Shown: positions 1 to 8,515 of the stretch, piece after piece | How the letters are laid out: each line of letters begins with the position of its first letter | Numbering within the stretch: position 1 is the stretch's first letter | DNA from: an uncultured Succinivibrio sp. | Lineage (GTDB): Bacteria > Pseudomonadota > Gammaproteobacteria > Enterobacterales > Succinivibrionaceae | Assembly (NCBI GenBank): GCA_934218695.1 | Contig: CAKQDA010000005.1 | Coordinates: 1-64,000, forward strand | DNA: 64,000 nucleotides | Reading direction: 5' to 3' | Translations under genes and position numbers: made by a program | Notes under the pieces: model-generated | Told to the model about the DNA's origin: nothing | Database searches by the model: none | What the model saw: the letters and a program-made list of their open reading frames with translations, nothing else

Positions 1-35
1 GAACTTTTTATAAAACTGCTTGAGTTTTATTTTGT

Positions 36-53
36 GTTGTCGTTCGTGACAAC
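36..53. repeat. Short inverted repeat upstream of the nitroreductase gene
   Basis: GTTGTC and GACAAC arms flank a 6-nt loop. No T-run follows on either strand, so it is not a clear terminator. It lies about 250 bases before the nitroreductase gene in otherwise AT-rich sequence (1-305) in which I see no gene. Function unknown. Confidence 0.3.
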
Positions 54-305
54 GGAAATGCATTATAGACTTTTTTTTATCCTTGTCAAATTATTTTTTT
101 ACACTTTCTTAATCTGAATTTGTCTTTTCTCTTACATTTTAGCTTTCCTATGCTGTTTACCTTAGATAAAAATTTTTTAAGTTTTTTTAAGAAGTTAATT
201 CTAATTTACAGGTAAAATTTTAGTTTTATTTGCTATAGCGAAATATACTGATCTTGAAACGTTCATAATACTTATAAAGTCACGTTTATTTTTATGGAGC
301 TTTTC

Positions 306-827
306 ATGGATACATTGGATTGCATTTTTTCACGGCATTCTGTAAGAAAATTTAAAGACAAAGAAGTACCACAGACTGATATTCACACAATACTGCAGGC
401 TGCAATGAGTGGGCCCTCTGCTGTCAACTGCAGACCATGGCAGTTTTTGGTTACAAAAAAGAAGGATGTGTTAGAACGTATGGCTAATGCAAACGGACCT
501 TATGCAACTCCACTGATTCACGCAGCCTTTGGGGTCATGGTTGCAGGAGATCTTTCAAAGGCTTACAGCAGTGCCCCAGACTATTGGCAAACTGACTGCT
601 CAATTGCAGCTCAAAATATGATACTGGCAGCGCAGGCTTTAGGTGTTGGCTCAGTATGGTTAGGGACCTTTCCTGAACTTGACAGAGTTCAGGCCTTAAG
701 AGATGAGTTCAAGCTACCTGAGAACATTATTCCACATTCTCTTATTGCATTTGGGTATCCTGTAGAAGAGGATATCCATACAAGAGATCTGTTTGAATCC
801 GATAAAGTCCATATCGACACTTGGTAA
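306..827 (+). CDS. Nitroreductase family protein (FMN-dependent)
   Basis: A 173-aa member of the nitroreductase family, flavoenzymes that reduce nitro compounds, quinones or flavins with NAD(P)H. The N-terminal FSRHSVRKF stretch is the usual FMN phosphate-binding start, followed by SGPSAVNCRPWQF; the C-terminal part has ALGVGSVWLG and IAFGYP, typical of the family. Length suits the short clade. An in-frame ATG exists at 294, but GGAG at 296-299 lies six bases before ATG 306, so 306 is the better start. The stop is only a few bases from the stop of the convergent hydrolase gene. The substrate cannot be deduced. Confidence 0.9.
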   Translation: MDTLDCIFSRHSVRKFKDKEVPQTDIHTILQAAMSGPSAVNCRPWQFLVTKKKDVLERMANANGPYATPLIHAAFGVMVAGDLSKAYSSAPDYWQTDCSIAAQNMILAAQALGVGSVWLGTFPELDRVQALRDEFKLPENIIPHSLIAFGYPVEEDIHTRDLFESDKVHIDTW

Positions 828-833
828 TGCAGG

Positions 834-1649
834 TTATGCATGCTCTCTTAAGAAGGTGACAGCCTTTTCTATCACAGAAATTAAAGTAGCATCATCTCCG
901 TTGTCGATAAAATCGTGAGAGGCATTCACAGTAAAAAGTTCATGCTCTCCGTCATGACAGCTAAGTAGGCCTTGAGCCTGAGCAGGTTCAGGCCAAACAA
1001 CATGATCATTAAGACCAATCTCTAACAGTAGCGGACCTTTATACTTCTGCAATGCAGCATGAGAGCTCATCTTACATAAACTTGTAAAAAAACCGCCACA
1101 GAGCTTTCTTTTTGAATTCCAGAACTCTAACTCATAGACTTTATTTTCATCTTCACAGGCTTTTTGCACCTGCTCACATCCTGCAACAGACATCATAACC
1201 TGCATCATGTTCGCAGCTGGGTTCCACAACACAAGAGATCTGATTTTAAGATCTTCTATTGCACATAAAGATGATGCAATTAGACCTCCAAAGGAAAGGC
1301 CTAATACAGAGATCCTGTCTCCATCAACCAACCGGCATTGTTTCAGATAATTACATGCAGCTATAGCATCCTCAAGCTCAGTAAAGGCTGTCATTCTTTC
1401 AAAAAGGCCATCACTTTCTCCGCTACCGCGCATATCAATGCGGAAAGACGCTATTCCCTCTTCTGCCAGCCTTGAAGATAACAGAGCAAATTTACCTAGT
1501 GGTGCAGACTTGCTGTGAGACTCATGTCTGTTTCCTGTAAAGCCGTGAAGTAAAAGGACTACCGGAAATTTTTCAGTCCCGTCAGGAAGACAGAGAGTTC
1601 CTACTGTCTTCTGACCATTAACGATGAAACTGCAGACATTTTCTTTCAC
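834..1649 (-). CDS. Alpha/beta hydrolase (serine esterase/acylaminoacyl peptidase type)
   Basis: A 271-aa cytoplasmic alpha/beta hydrolase. LLLHGFTGN (about 33-40) is the oxyanion-hole region and GLSFGG carries the nucleophile Ser119. Asp215 (in GLNDHVV) and His245 (in NASHDF) complete the likely triad. No signal peptide is seen. The arrangement DMRGSGESDG is common in feruloyl/cinnamoyl-esterase-like and general small-ester hydrolases, but the substrate is unknown. It starts at GTG 1649, with GAGG seven bases upstream. It lies 30 bp after the DUF285-repeat gene on the same strand and could be cotranscribed with it. Confidence 0.85.
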   Translation of the reverse strand: MKENVCSFIVNGQKTVGTLCLPDGTEKFPVVLLLHGFTGNRHESHSKSAPLGKFALLSSRLAEEGIASFRIDMRGSGESDGLFERMTAFTELEDAIAACNYLKQCRLVDGDRISVLGLSFGGLIASSLCAIEDLKIRSLVLWNPAANMMQVMMSVAGCEQVQKACEDENKVYELEFWNSKRKLCGGFFTSLCKMSSHAALQKYKGPLLLEIGLNDHVVWPEPAQAQGLLSCHDGEHELFTVNASHDFIDNGDDATLISVIEKAVTFLREHA

Positions 1650-1679
1650 AAATTAACCTCTATATTAAGAATTCAGACG

Positions 1680-2900
1680 CTACCTGTCATTTCTGTTTTT
1701 AAAAGAGCAGTTTTCAGAACACCCTACAGGATATTCATGCTTAAATGAGGACGCTCCAGAAAACATCTTATATGATGAAACTCCAGTTAAATCGAAATTC
1801 TTTAAAGACTGATCGAATGATTTTGCATCGGTAAACATGCCAGGCGCATTCTGTAATGCTGCAAGATCCCAGTTTTCCAAAGGCTGATTAAATGATTCAG
1901 CTTCTCTGAACATGTAAGCCATGTTTGATACTCTTGAGACATTCCAGTTATCAACAGGACGGTTAAATGACTTTGCTCCAAAGAACATACTTGACATATT
2001 TTCAACTTTAGAAACATCCCATGAATTCACATCCTGATTGAATTTTGAAGCACCAAAAAACATATACGCCATTGACATAACATTAGACACATTCCATGAT
2101 TTTAATGGCTGATTAAAATTCTTCAGCTCATAGAACATGCCTTTCATGTTCTGAACATTCGACACATTCCATGAATCAATCGGCTCATTGAAGGAATCTG
2201 CCTCAAAAAACATTGACTGCATGTTCACTACAGATGACACATTCCATTTTTCAATGCCCTTGTAGTTTGTTCTAATCTCGTCCTTGTGGCATGTTCTTTT
2301 CACTCTTATGTACTCTGAATCAGTACTGATATAGTCACACTTGGCAAAAAGATAGCTCATATCGGTAATTTTGCTTGTATCGATCCTATCAAGGCGGATT
2401 TTTTTATTTTTTACCAATTTTCTTAACTGGGCTTTATCAACCGGCTGATAATCATAAGATTTGTCGCTGATAAATCTGTCATTTACAACTGCACCCGCAG
2501 AAAATAACAAAACAGCAATCGCTATACCAGGAACAATATAGGCAGATAATCGTGCTGATGAGCTCTTTCCGTGCTGAAGCTTATGTTCACGGCGTGAGAT
2601 AATACCTAAAAAAAGTTCCTTTTCATGGCAATCCTGACCTTTTTCGATTAAAGAAAACTCTGGTGCAGACTTAACCATATTAAGTCTTACTCTTGACAGT
2701 TTATTCAGACCACCTAATCCTCTAATTTTAAACTGATAAAGTAAATTCAGGATTAACAGCTCAGTACTGTCAGTTTTTTCCTCTTTTAAGATTTTGATTT
2801 TTTCCAGAGCCTCCCCCCAGTGCTCTTTTTCTAGATCACGAAGCGTGATTTTAATCCACTTGTTAAAGTCTTTATTTATGTCTGTATTCATAACTGTCAT
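1680..2900 (-). CDS. Membrane-anchored DUF285 (BspA-type) repeat protein
   Basis: About 406 aa. An N-terminal region of some 115 residues with no recognised fold is followed by one hydrophobic segment (residues 119-138) and then, on the far side of the membrane, about six and a half copies of a 25-residue repeat. The repeat consensus is like NVxNMxxMFxxAxxFNQPL then xxWNVS, the mark of DUF285 (BspA-like leucine-rich surface repeats). Topology suggests type II anchoring with the repeats in the periplasm or outside. DUF285 proteins in gut bacteria and mycoplasmas are often surface adhesion-like, but no function is shown here. A TTG at 2912 lacks a ribosome site; ATG 2900 follows GGAAAAAGAT and is preferred. 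Confidence 0.8.
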   Translation of the reverse strand: MTVMNTDINKDFNKWIKITLRDLEKEHWGEALEKIKILKEEKTDSTELLILNLLYQFKIRGLGGLNKLSRVRLNMVKSAPEFSLIEKGQDCHEKELFLGIISRREHKLQHGKSSSARLSAYIVPGIAIAVLLFSAGAVVNDRFISDKSYDYQPVDKAQLRKLVKNKKIRLDRIDTSKITDMSYLFAKCDYISTDSEYIRVKRTCHKDEIRTNYKGIEKWNVSSVVNMQSMFFEADSFNEPIDSWNVSNVQNMKGMFYELKNFNQPLKSWNVSNVMSMAYMFFGASKFNQDVNSWDVSKVENMSSMFFGAKSFNRPVDNWNVSRVSNMAYMFREAESFNQPLENWDLAALQNAPGMFTDAKSFDQSLKNFDLTGVSSYKMFSGASSFKHEYPVGCSENCSFKNRNDR

Positions 2901-2977
2901 ATCTTTTTCCAAAATCTATCTGGCAATTTTAAAATATAGAAATCACTTATAATTAGATAACAATCAAAATTTTAAAA

Positions 2978-3011
2978 TCAAAAAAAATACCGCAGATTCT
3001 GACTGCGGTAC
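2978..3011 (-). terminator. Rho-independent terminator after guaA
   Basis: Read on the minus strand, TACCGCAG and CTGCGGTA form an 8-bp stem (2988-2995 with 3003-3010) with a 7-nt loop, followed by a run of eight or nine T. It lies about 30 bases after the guaA stop and ends the guaBA transcript. Confidence 0.9.
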
Positions 3012-3043
3012 TTGCTATAGTTTAAAAGCTATTACTATCCAAA

Positions 3044-4612
3044 CTATTCCCATTCGATAGTTGCAGGTGGTTTTCCTGAAATATCATACACAACTCTTGA
3101 GATGCCGTTAATTTCGTTAATAATACGATTTGAGATGTGTCCTAGTAAATCATATGGTAACTCGGCCCACTTTGCAGTCATGAAATCGATGGTTTTAACA
3201 GCACGGAGGGATACAACATAATCATAACTACGATGATCACCCATAACTCCAACAGCTCGTACCGGTAAAAAGACGGTGAAAGCCTGACTTACTTTCTGAT
3301 ACCAGCCTGATTTGTTTAATTCTTCCATGAAGATGGCATCAGCCTGACGTAAAAGATCAAGATACTCTTTTTTAACTTCACCTAACACGCGAACACCTAA
3401 ACCAGGACCTGGGAAAGGATGTCTCATTACCATCGTCTCTGGCAAACCTAAAGCAACTCCGATACGTCTTACCTCATCTTTAAAAAGTTCGCGTAAAGGC
3501 TCAACCAGCTTGAACTTTAAATCTTTTGGCAAACCACCTACATTGTGGTGGGACTTTATGACATGAGCCTTGCCTGATTTTGCAGCTGCAGACTCAATAA
3601 CGTCTGGATAAATTGTACCCTGAGCTAGGAACTCGACTCCCTCTAACTTTCTTGCCTCATCAGCAAAAACATCAATAAAAGTCTTACCAATTGCCTTGCG
3701 CTTGAGTTCAGGATCTGAAATTCCCTTTAAAGCATCAAGGAATCTGTCTGAAGCATCTGCATACACAAAGTTAAGATCAAGTGGAGCAAACATCTCCTTA
3801 ACCTGAGAACCTTCGTTTAAACGTAAAAGTCCGTTGTCCACAAACACGCAGGTTAACTGCTTGCCGATTGCCTTCTGCAGTAAAAGTGCTGTAACAGATG
3901 AATCAACACCACCTGACAGACCGAGCAGTACTTTCTTGTCGCCAACCTGTTCACGAATTCTGTTAACTGCATCTTCAATAATTGCGTTTGGAGACCATAA
4001 TGCGTGAAGACCGCATACATCAAGAACAAAGCGTTTTAAAATCTCGCCACCCTGCTTTGAGTGGGTTACTTCAGGATGGAACTGAACACCAAAGAATTTC
4101 TTGTCCTTGTTATAAATTGCAGCATATGGACATGTATCTGTACTGCCAACTGTTGCAAATCCATCAGGAATCGCTGTAACCTTGTCTCCATGAGACATCC
4201 ATACATCCAGTTTGTGTTCGCCTTCATGATCTGTAAGATTATCAAACAGAGGACACTCTGCTTTAATCTCTACGGTTGCATGACCATATTCACGCTTTGA
4301 GGATCCTTGAACCTTGCCACCTAGCTGAACAGACATTGTCTGCAGACCATAGCAGATACCAAGAACAGGTACACCAGCCTCATATACCCACATAGGGGCA
4401 CGAGGAGAACCTGCTTCTGTTGTAGACTCAGGACCGCCTGACAGGATGATACCCTGAGCATCAAAATTCTTAATTAAATTAAGATCTGCATCAAAAGGAT
4501 AAATTTCGCAGTAAACACCGATTTCGCGTACACGGCGGGCAATCAGCTGTGTCACCTGAGAACCGAAATCTAAGATGAGGATCTTTTCAGAATGGATGTT
4601 CTGTGAAGACAT
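3044..4612 (-). CDS. guaA: GMP synthase (glutamine-hydrolysing)
   Basis: Converts XMP, ATP and glutamine to GMP, the last step of guanine nucleotide synthesis. The class I glutamine amidotransferase domain carries GICYGLQT (Cys87) and FHPEVTHS. The ATP pyrophosphatase domain has the P-loop-like LSGGVDSS. The C-terminal dimerisation domain ends in the usual [15 protein letters not shown]. The 522-aa length matches the E. coli enzyme. A longer frame runs to 4657, but ATG 4612, preceded by AAGAGA, matches the family start MSSQNIH. It follows guaB by 66 bp on the same strand (guaBA operon). Confidence 0.98.
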   Translation of the reverse strand: MSSQNIHSEKILILDFGSQVTQLIARRVREIGVYCEIYPFDADLNLIKNFDAQGIILSGGPESTTEAGSPRAPMWVYEAGVPVLGICYGLQTMSVQLGGKVQGSSKREYGHATVEIKAECPLFDNLTDHEGEHKLDVWMSHGDKVTAIPDGFATVGSTDTCPYAAIYNKDKKFFGVQFHPEVTHSKQGGEILKRFVLDVCGLHALWSPNAIIEDAVNRIREQVGDKKVLLGLSGGVDSSVTALLLQKAIGKQLTCVFVDNGLLRLNEGSQVKEMFAPLDLNFVYADASDRFLDALKGISDPELKRKAIGKTFIDVFADEARKLEGVEFLAQGTIYPDVIESAAAKSGKAHVIKSHHNVGGLPKDLKFKLVEPLRELFKDEVRRIGVALGLPETMVMRHPFPGPGLGVRVLGEVKKEYLDLLRQADAIFMEELNKSGWYQKVSQAFTVFLPVRAVGVMGDHRSYDYVVSLRAVKTIDFMTAKWAELPYDLLGHISNRIINEINGISRVVYDISGKPPATIEWE

Positions 4613-4678
4613 AATTGAATCTCTTGATAGATTTAAAAATGACAAATGCACCTGCATGCAGGTGCATAACTATAAATA

Positions 4679-6145
4679 TTAGACGTGGCTCTGATAGTTT
4701 GGAGCTTCCTTGGTGATGGTTACATCATGAACATGTGACTCATGGAAACCAGCACTGGTGATACGTACAAACTGTGCCTTGGTACGAAGATCGTCAATTG
4801 TTGCACAACCGGTTAAGCCCATGGCAGCACGCAAACCACCCATCTGCTGATGAATGATATTGTGCAGTAGGCCCTTGTATGCAACACGGCCTTCAATACC
4901 TTCAGGAACCAGTTTGTCAGCAGCGTTGTCTGACTGGAAGTAACGATCAGCAGAACCCTTTGACATAGCAGCTAAAGAGCCCATTCCGCGGTATGACTTA
5001 AATGAACGGCCCTGATAGATTTCAATCTCACCTGGAGCCTCTTCGGTACCGGCGAACATAGAACCAACCATTACACAGTTTGCACCTGCAGCTATTGCCT
5101 TTGCAATATCACCTGAATAGCGAATACCACCATCAGCAATTACAGTAATATCTGTGCCTTTTAAAGCTTCAACTGCATTTGAAACTGCTGTCATCTGAGG
5201 AACACCACATCCGGTCACAATTCTTGTTGTACAAATTGAACCTGGTCCGATACCAACTTTTACAGCACTTACGCCTGCCTCTGCTAAAGCCAGGGCTCCT
5301 GCTGCTGTTGCTACGTTACCACCGATGATAGGTAAATCAGGATATTCCTTACGTAACCACTTTAATCTGTCTAATACACCCTGTGAGTGACCATGGGATG
5401 AATCAACAAGCAGAACATCAACTCCAGCTTCAACCAGTGCCTTTGCCCTGTCTTCATTACCGGCACCTGCACCAATAGCAGCACCAACTCTCAGTCTGCC
5501 TAAGGCATCTTTACATGCATTTGGCTTGTTAGATGATTTCTGGAAATCTTTTACAGTAATTAGTCCTTTCAGATGGAAAGCATCATCAACTACAAGAACT
5601 TTCTCAATACGGTGCCTTTGCATAAGAGCCTGTACATTTTCACGAGACTCATTCTCTCTTACAGTGACAAGGCGATCTTTAGGTGTCATAACCTCGTGAA
5701 CTTTAACCTCACCATTTGTCAGGAAACGAGTATCACGGCCAGTAATAATGCCTAAAAGATTGTCTTTTTCATCAACTACAGGGAAACCATAGAAACCATA
5801 TTTTGCAGCCATTTGGCGAACCTGGTTGATGGTATTTTCTGGGTGAACTGTTACAGGCTTTGTTACCATTCCGTTTTCAAAACGTTTTACGCGGGCAACT
5901 TCCTGAGCCTGTCGTTCAATAGACATATTCTTGTGAATGAAACCGATACCGCCTTCCTGAGCTAAAGCAATAGCCAGGTTTGATTCAGTAACAGTATCCA
6001 TTGCAGATGAGATCATAGGAATGTTCAACTGAATATTGGAGGTCAATCTGGTACGAAGATCAGCAGTGTTTGGTAAAACAGTTGAGTGTGCAGGCACTAG
6101 CAGTACGTCATCGTATGTTAAAGCCTCTTCCATAATGCGCAGCAT
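4679..6145 (-). CDS. guaB: Inosine-5'-monophosphate dehydrogenase
   Basis: Oxidises IMP to XMP with NAD+, the committed step to GMP. The TIM barrel is interrupted by two CBS domains (roughly residues 95-205). The active-site loop GPGSICTTR holds the catalytic Cys, and the flap segment YRGMGS is present. The protein is 488 aa, the same length as E. coli GuaB, and begins [19 protein letters not shown] like it. The open frame extends upstream to 6325, but GGAGGAATTT directly before ATG 6145 fixes the start. First gene of the guaBA operon. Confidence 0.98.
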   Translation of the reverse strand: MLRIMEEALTYDDVLLVPAHSTVLPNTADLRTRLTSNIQLNIPMISSAMDTVTESNLAIALAQEGGIGFIHKNMSIERQAQEVARVKRFENGMVTKPVTVHPENTINQVRQMAAKYGFYGFPVVDEKDNLLGIITGRDTRFLTNGEVKVHEVMTPKDRLVTVRENESRENVQALMQRHRIEKVLVVDDAFHLKGLITVKDFQKSSNKPNACKDALGRLRVGAAIGAGAGNEDRAKALVEAGVDVLLVDSSHGHSQGVLDRLKWLRKEYPDLPIIGGNVATAAGALALAEAGVSAVKVGIGPGSICTTRIVTGCGVPQMTAVSNAVEALKGTDITVIADGGIRYSGDIAKAIAAGANCVMVGSMFAGTEEAPGEIEIYQGRSFKSYRGMGSLAAMSKGSADRYFQSDNAADKLVPEGIEGRVAYKGLLHNIIHQQMGGLRAAMGLTGCATIDDLRTKAQFVRITSAGFHESHVHDVTITKEAPNYQSHV

Positions 6146-6179
6146 AAATTCCTCCAAAACTTGTAAAATTTGATCGCAC

Positions 6180-6185
6180 ATTATA
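6180..6185 (-). promoter_or_regulatory. Probable -10 element of the guaBA promoter
   Basis: A perfect TATAAT on the minus strand, 34 bases before the guaB start. Upstream -35 matches are weak (CTGATA, spacing about 19), so the promoter may depend on an activator. No full PurR palindrome is visible. Confidence 0.5.
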
Positions 6186-6403
6186 CAAGAAAAAGTGATC
6201 GTTTTATCAGATTCCACATGATTTTTTTGTATACGGAGGAGTTGTTTCATTCTCGGATGACCTGCGAATGTGCAAATGAACAGTAAAATGGATCGCAAAC
6301 AAGAGATTAAAGCTAATTTTTGCATAAGATTTACGTGTTATAACAGTAAATTACGGTTATTCTTATGTTACTATCTGACTGTGTATGATTTTTGGATAAA
6401 ATA

Positions 6404-6967
6404 ATGAGCAATCAATCTCTAGAGCCTAAAGAAGGCGATTTTGTCGCACTAGTCGAACAACTTGAAAAAACTTCTGCTGCGATGAAAAATAACACTGTTG
6501 AAACTAATGTTAGGCATCAGGCTCACATTCAAAAAAAAGTATCTGATAAGGCAGATACGATAAGTAGCGAAAACTTTTTGGACAACATTTCTTATGAGGG
6601 TTCTTATTCAGACAGTGCACCTGATTTGGCAAACAACAGCTACAGCTCAGAAAATACTGAATTTGAAAATTCACCATCGGTACTTAAAGTCGAAAAAAGC
6701 TCAAACACTTCTGAGATGAATACACTTAATTCAAGTATATCTAAAGCTAAAAAAATCATATCAAACAATGCGGCAAATAAAAGCACCGGAAGTAAGGCAA
6801 AACATACATCGCCATTAATACCTTTTCTGATTGTCGCAAGTATCTTCATTTTTTTCAGCCTCATAGTTTTTTCTGATGATCCTGAGCGTCTGATTAGATT
6901 TTTTATCCCGGTTTTCTTTGCACTGATCTTTTTCAATATTTTTAAAAATAAAACCAAAAATAAATAA
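6404..6967 (+). CDS. Hypothetical protein with two C-terminal membrane segments
   Basis: 187 aa, not recognised. Residues 1-140 are polar, rich in Ser, Asn, Lys and Glu, and probably disordered. Two hydrophobic segments follow near residues 142-162 and 167-182, then a Lys/Asn-rich tail. A TTG at 6392 is in frame, but GGAT at 6394-6397 sits six bases before ATG 6404, which is preferred. The next gene, nfeD, begins 10 bases after its stop, so the two are probably cotranscribed with qmcA and this protein may belong to the same membrane system. That role is inference from position only. Confidence 0.65.
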   Translation: MSNQSLEPKEGDFVALVEQLEKTSAAMKNNTVETNVRHQAHIQKKVSDKADTISSENFLDNISYEGSYSDSAPDLANNSYSSENTEFENSPSVLKVEKSSNTSEMNTLNSSISKAKKIISNNAANKSTGSKAKHTSPLIPFLIVASIFIFFSLIVFSDDPERLIRFFIPVFFALIFFNIFKNKTKNK

Positions 6968-6977
6968 AGGAGCAGGT

Positions 6978-7391
6978 ATGTCATATTACTTAATCTGGTT
7001 GATAGTGGCTCTGGTTATTCTGGGCTGCGAAATGATGTTAGGCACTATTTACCTTTTGGCTTTCACTGCAGGAGCACTGGCAGCCTGTGGCTGCGCCTTA
7101 CTTGATTTTTCACTTACATCACAGTGCACTGTTGCTGCAGTTGTAATTGTATTTGGCGTAGTCATCGCACTATACTTTAGAAGGCACCTAAGGAAACTCA
7201 CTCCAGATACACAGTGCGACAATCTTGACAAAGGACAGATTGTAACGGTAGAGAAAGTAAATGAAGACGGTAGTGCTAAAGTAAATTACAGAGGAACAAT
7301 CTGGACTGCATTCGCCAAGGAAGGTTCTCTTGAACGAGGCATTTATAAAATTGAACATATTGAAGGAACTAGGCTCATTCTAAAAAAATAA
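6978..7391 (+). CDS. NfeD-like membrane protein (YbbJ type)
   Basis: 137 aa: three hydrophobic segments in the first 70 residues (the start SYYLIWLIVALVILGCEMML is typical), then a soluble C-terminal OB-fold domain (about 80-137) containing GQIVTVEKV and GTIWTAFA. This is the short NfeD class lacking the ClpP-like protease domain. Such proteins are encoded next to SPFH/stomatin proteins and are thought to act with them in membrane microdomains. A strong ribosome site, AAGGAGCAGGT, precedes the ATG. qmcA follows 37 bp later, as in E. coli ybbJ-qmcA. Confidence 0.9.
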   Translation: MSYYLIWLIVALVILGCEMMLGTIYLLAFTAGALAACGCALLDFSLTSQCTVAAVVIVFGVVIALYFRRHLRKLTPDTQCDNLDKGQIVTVEKVNEDGSAKVNYRGTIWTAFAKEGSLERGIYKIEHIEGTRLILKK

Positions 7392-7428
7392 CAGATTCAA
7401 AACACAACTTTTACGGAGAATTTAAATC

Positions 7429-8379
7429 ATGTTTTATATGTACGATGGCACTTTGTCAGACGGACTTGTGGTTGCGATTATTCTGATTATAATTGCAATT
7501 ATTTTTGCTTTTAAATCAATAAATGTAATTCCACAGCAGACTGCCTGGGTAATTGAAAGACTGGGAAAATTCCATAAGGTTTTAAATCCAGGACTTAACT
7601 TCATAATTCCTTTTATTGACAAGGTTGCCTATAAGCATTCTTTAAAGGAAATTCCACTTGATACTCCAAGTCAGGTATGTATCACAAGAGATAACACTCA
7701 GCTGTCAGTCGACGGCATTTTATATTTTCAGGTGACAGATCCAAAACTTGCCAGCTACGGAACATCCAATTACATCATTGCAGTAACCCAACTTGCACAG
7801 ACCACTCTCCGTTCTGTAATAGGTAAGATGGTTTTGGACGAGACCTTTGAAGAAAGAGATCTTATCAATAATCAGGTTGTTTCCGCTATTGATGAGGCTG
7901 CCTTAAACTGGGGTGTTAAAGTTTTGCGTTATGAAATCAAAGATTTAACCCCTCCGGCTGTTATTTTGCAGGCAATGCAAAGACAGATCACTGCAGAACG
8001 TGAAAAAAGAGCTGTTATTTCTGAATCTGAAGGTAAAAAGCAGGAACAGATCAACCTTGCCACCGGCGCAAGAGAAGCTGCCATTGCCAAATCTGAAGGT
8101 GAAAAACAGTCTGAAATTAACGTAGCAGAAGGTAAAGCTCAGGCTACTATCGCCATTGCCAATGCAACTGCTCAGGCAATCTCTTTAATTGCAAAAGCCT
8201 CAGAGGAACAGGGCGGTAATACAGCTATTAACCTAAAAGTTGCAGAACAGTACATCGAGGCTTTCTCCAACTTAGCTAAAACCAATAATACTCTGATTGT
8301 TCCTAGCAACCTGTCTGATGTTTCAGGTATGGTAGGTTCTGTCATGAAGATTGTTCAGAGCACTAAAAGTGTAAAATAA
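7429..8379 (+). CDS. qmcA: SPFH/Band 7 family protein QmcA (stomatin-like)
   Basis: 316 aa. One N-terminal membrane segment (about 9-27), then the Band 7 domain starting with VIPQQTAWVIERLGKFHKV, and an Ala/Glu-rich coiled-coil region (roughly 185-265) that drives oligomerisation in stomatins. Length and order match E. coli QmcA (305 aa). QmcA forms large membrane-associated oligomers and is linked to FtsH-type membrane protein quality control. A strong terminator follows the stop, closing the operon that includes the NfeD-like gene. Confidence 0.93.
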   Translation: MFYMYDGTLSDGLVVAIILIIIAIIFAFKSINVIPQQTAWVIERLGKFHKVLNPGLNFIIPFIDKVAYKHSLKEIPLDTPSQVCITRDNTQLSVDGILYFQVTDPKLASYGTSNYIIAVTQLAQTTLRSVIGKMVLDETFEERDLINNQVVSAIDEAALNWGVKVLRYEIKDLTPPAVILQAMQRQITAEREKRAVISESEGKKQEQINLATGAREAAIAKSEGEKQSEINVAEGKAQATIAIANATAQAISLIAKASEEQGGNTAINLKVAEQYIEAFSNLAKTNNTLIVPSNLSDVSGMVGSVMKIVQSTKSVK

Positions 8380-8398
8380 TTCAATACATTCAAATTTA

Positions 8399-8435
8399 AA
8401 AGACAAGAACATTTAAAATGAACTTGTCTTTTTTT
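8399..8435 (+). terminator. Rho-independent terminator after qmcA
   Basis: AAAGACAAG (8399-8407) pairs with CTTGTCTTT (8423-8431). An inner CATTT/AAATG pairing extends the stem, and a T-run follows on the plus strand. Confidence 0.88.
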
Positions 8436-8515
8436 ATATGATCTGGCGGCTTATTATCTTTGAATTTTAATGCACAGATAAAAGAGAATATCTGTAATTA
8501 TCTGGAAAAATAATT

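Noticed and set aside
1..33. Low-GC hairpin ATAAAACT/AGTTTTAT that could be a terminator of a gene left of the window
   Set aside because: Stem is nearly all AT and the preceding gene is not visible.
6290..6302. PurR half-site upstream of guaB
   Set aside because: Only a single half-like CGCAAAC is present; no palindrome.
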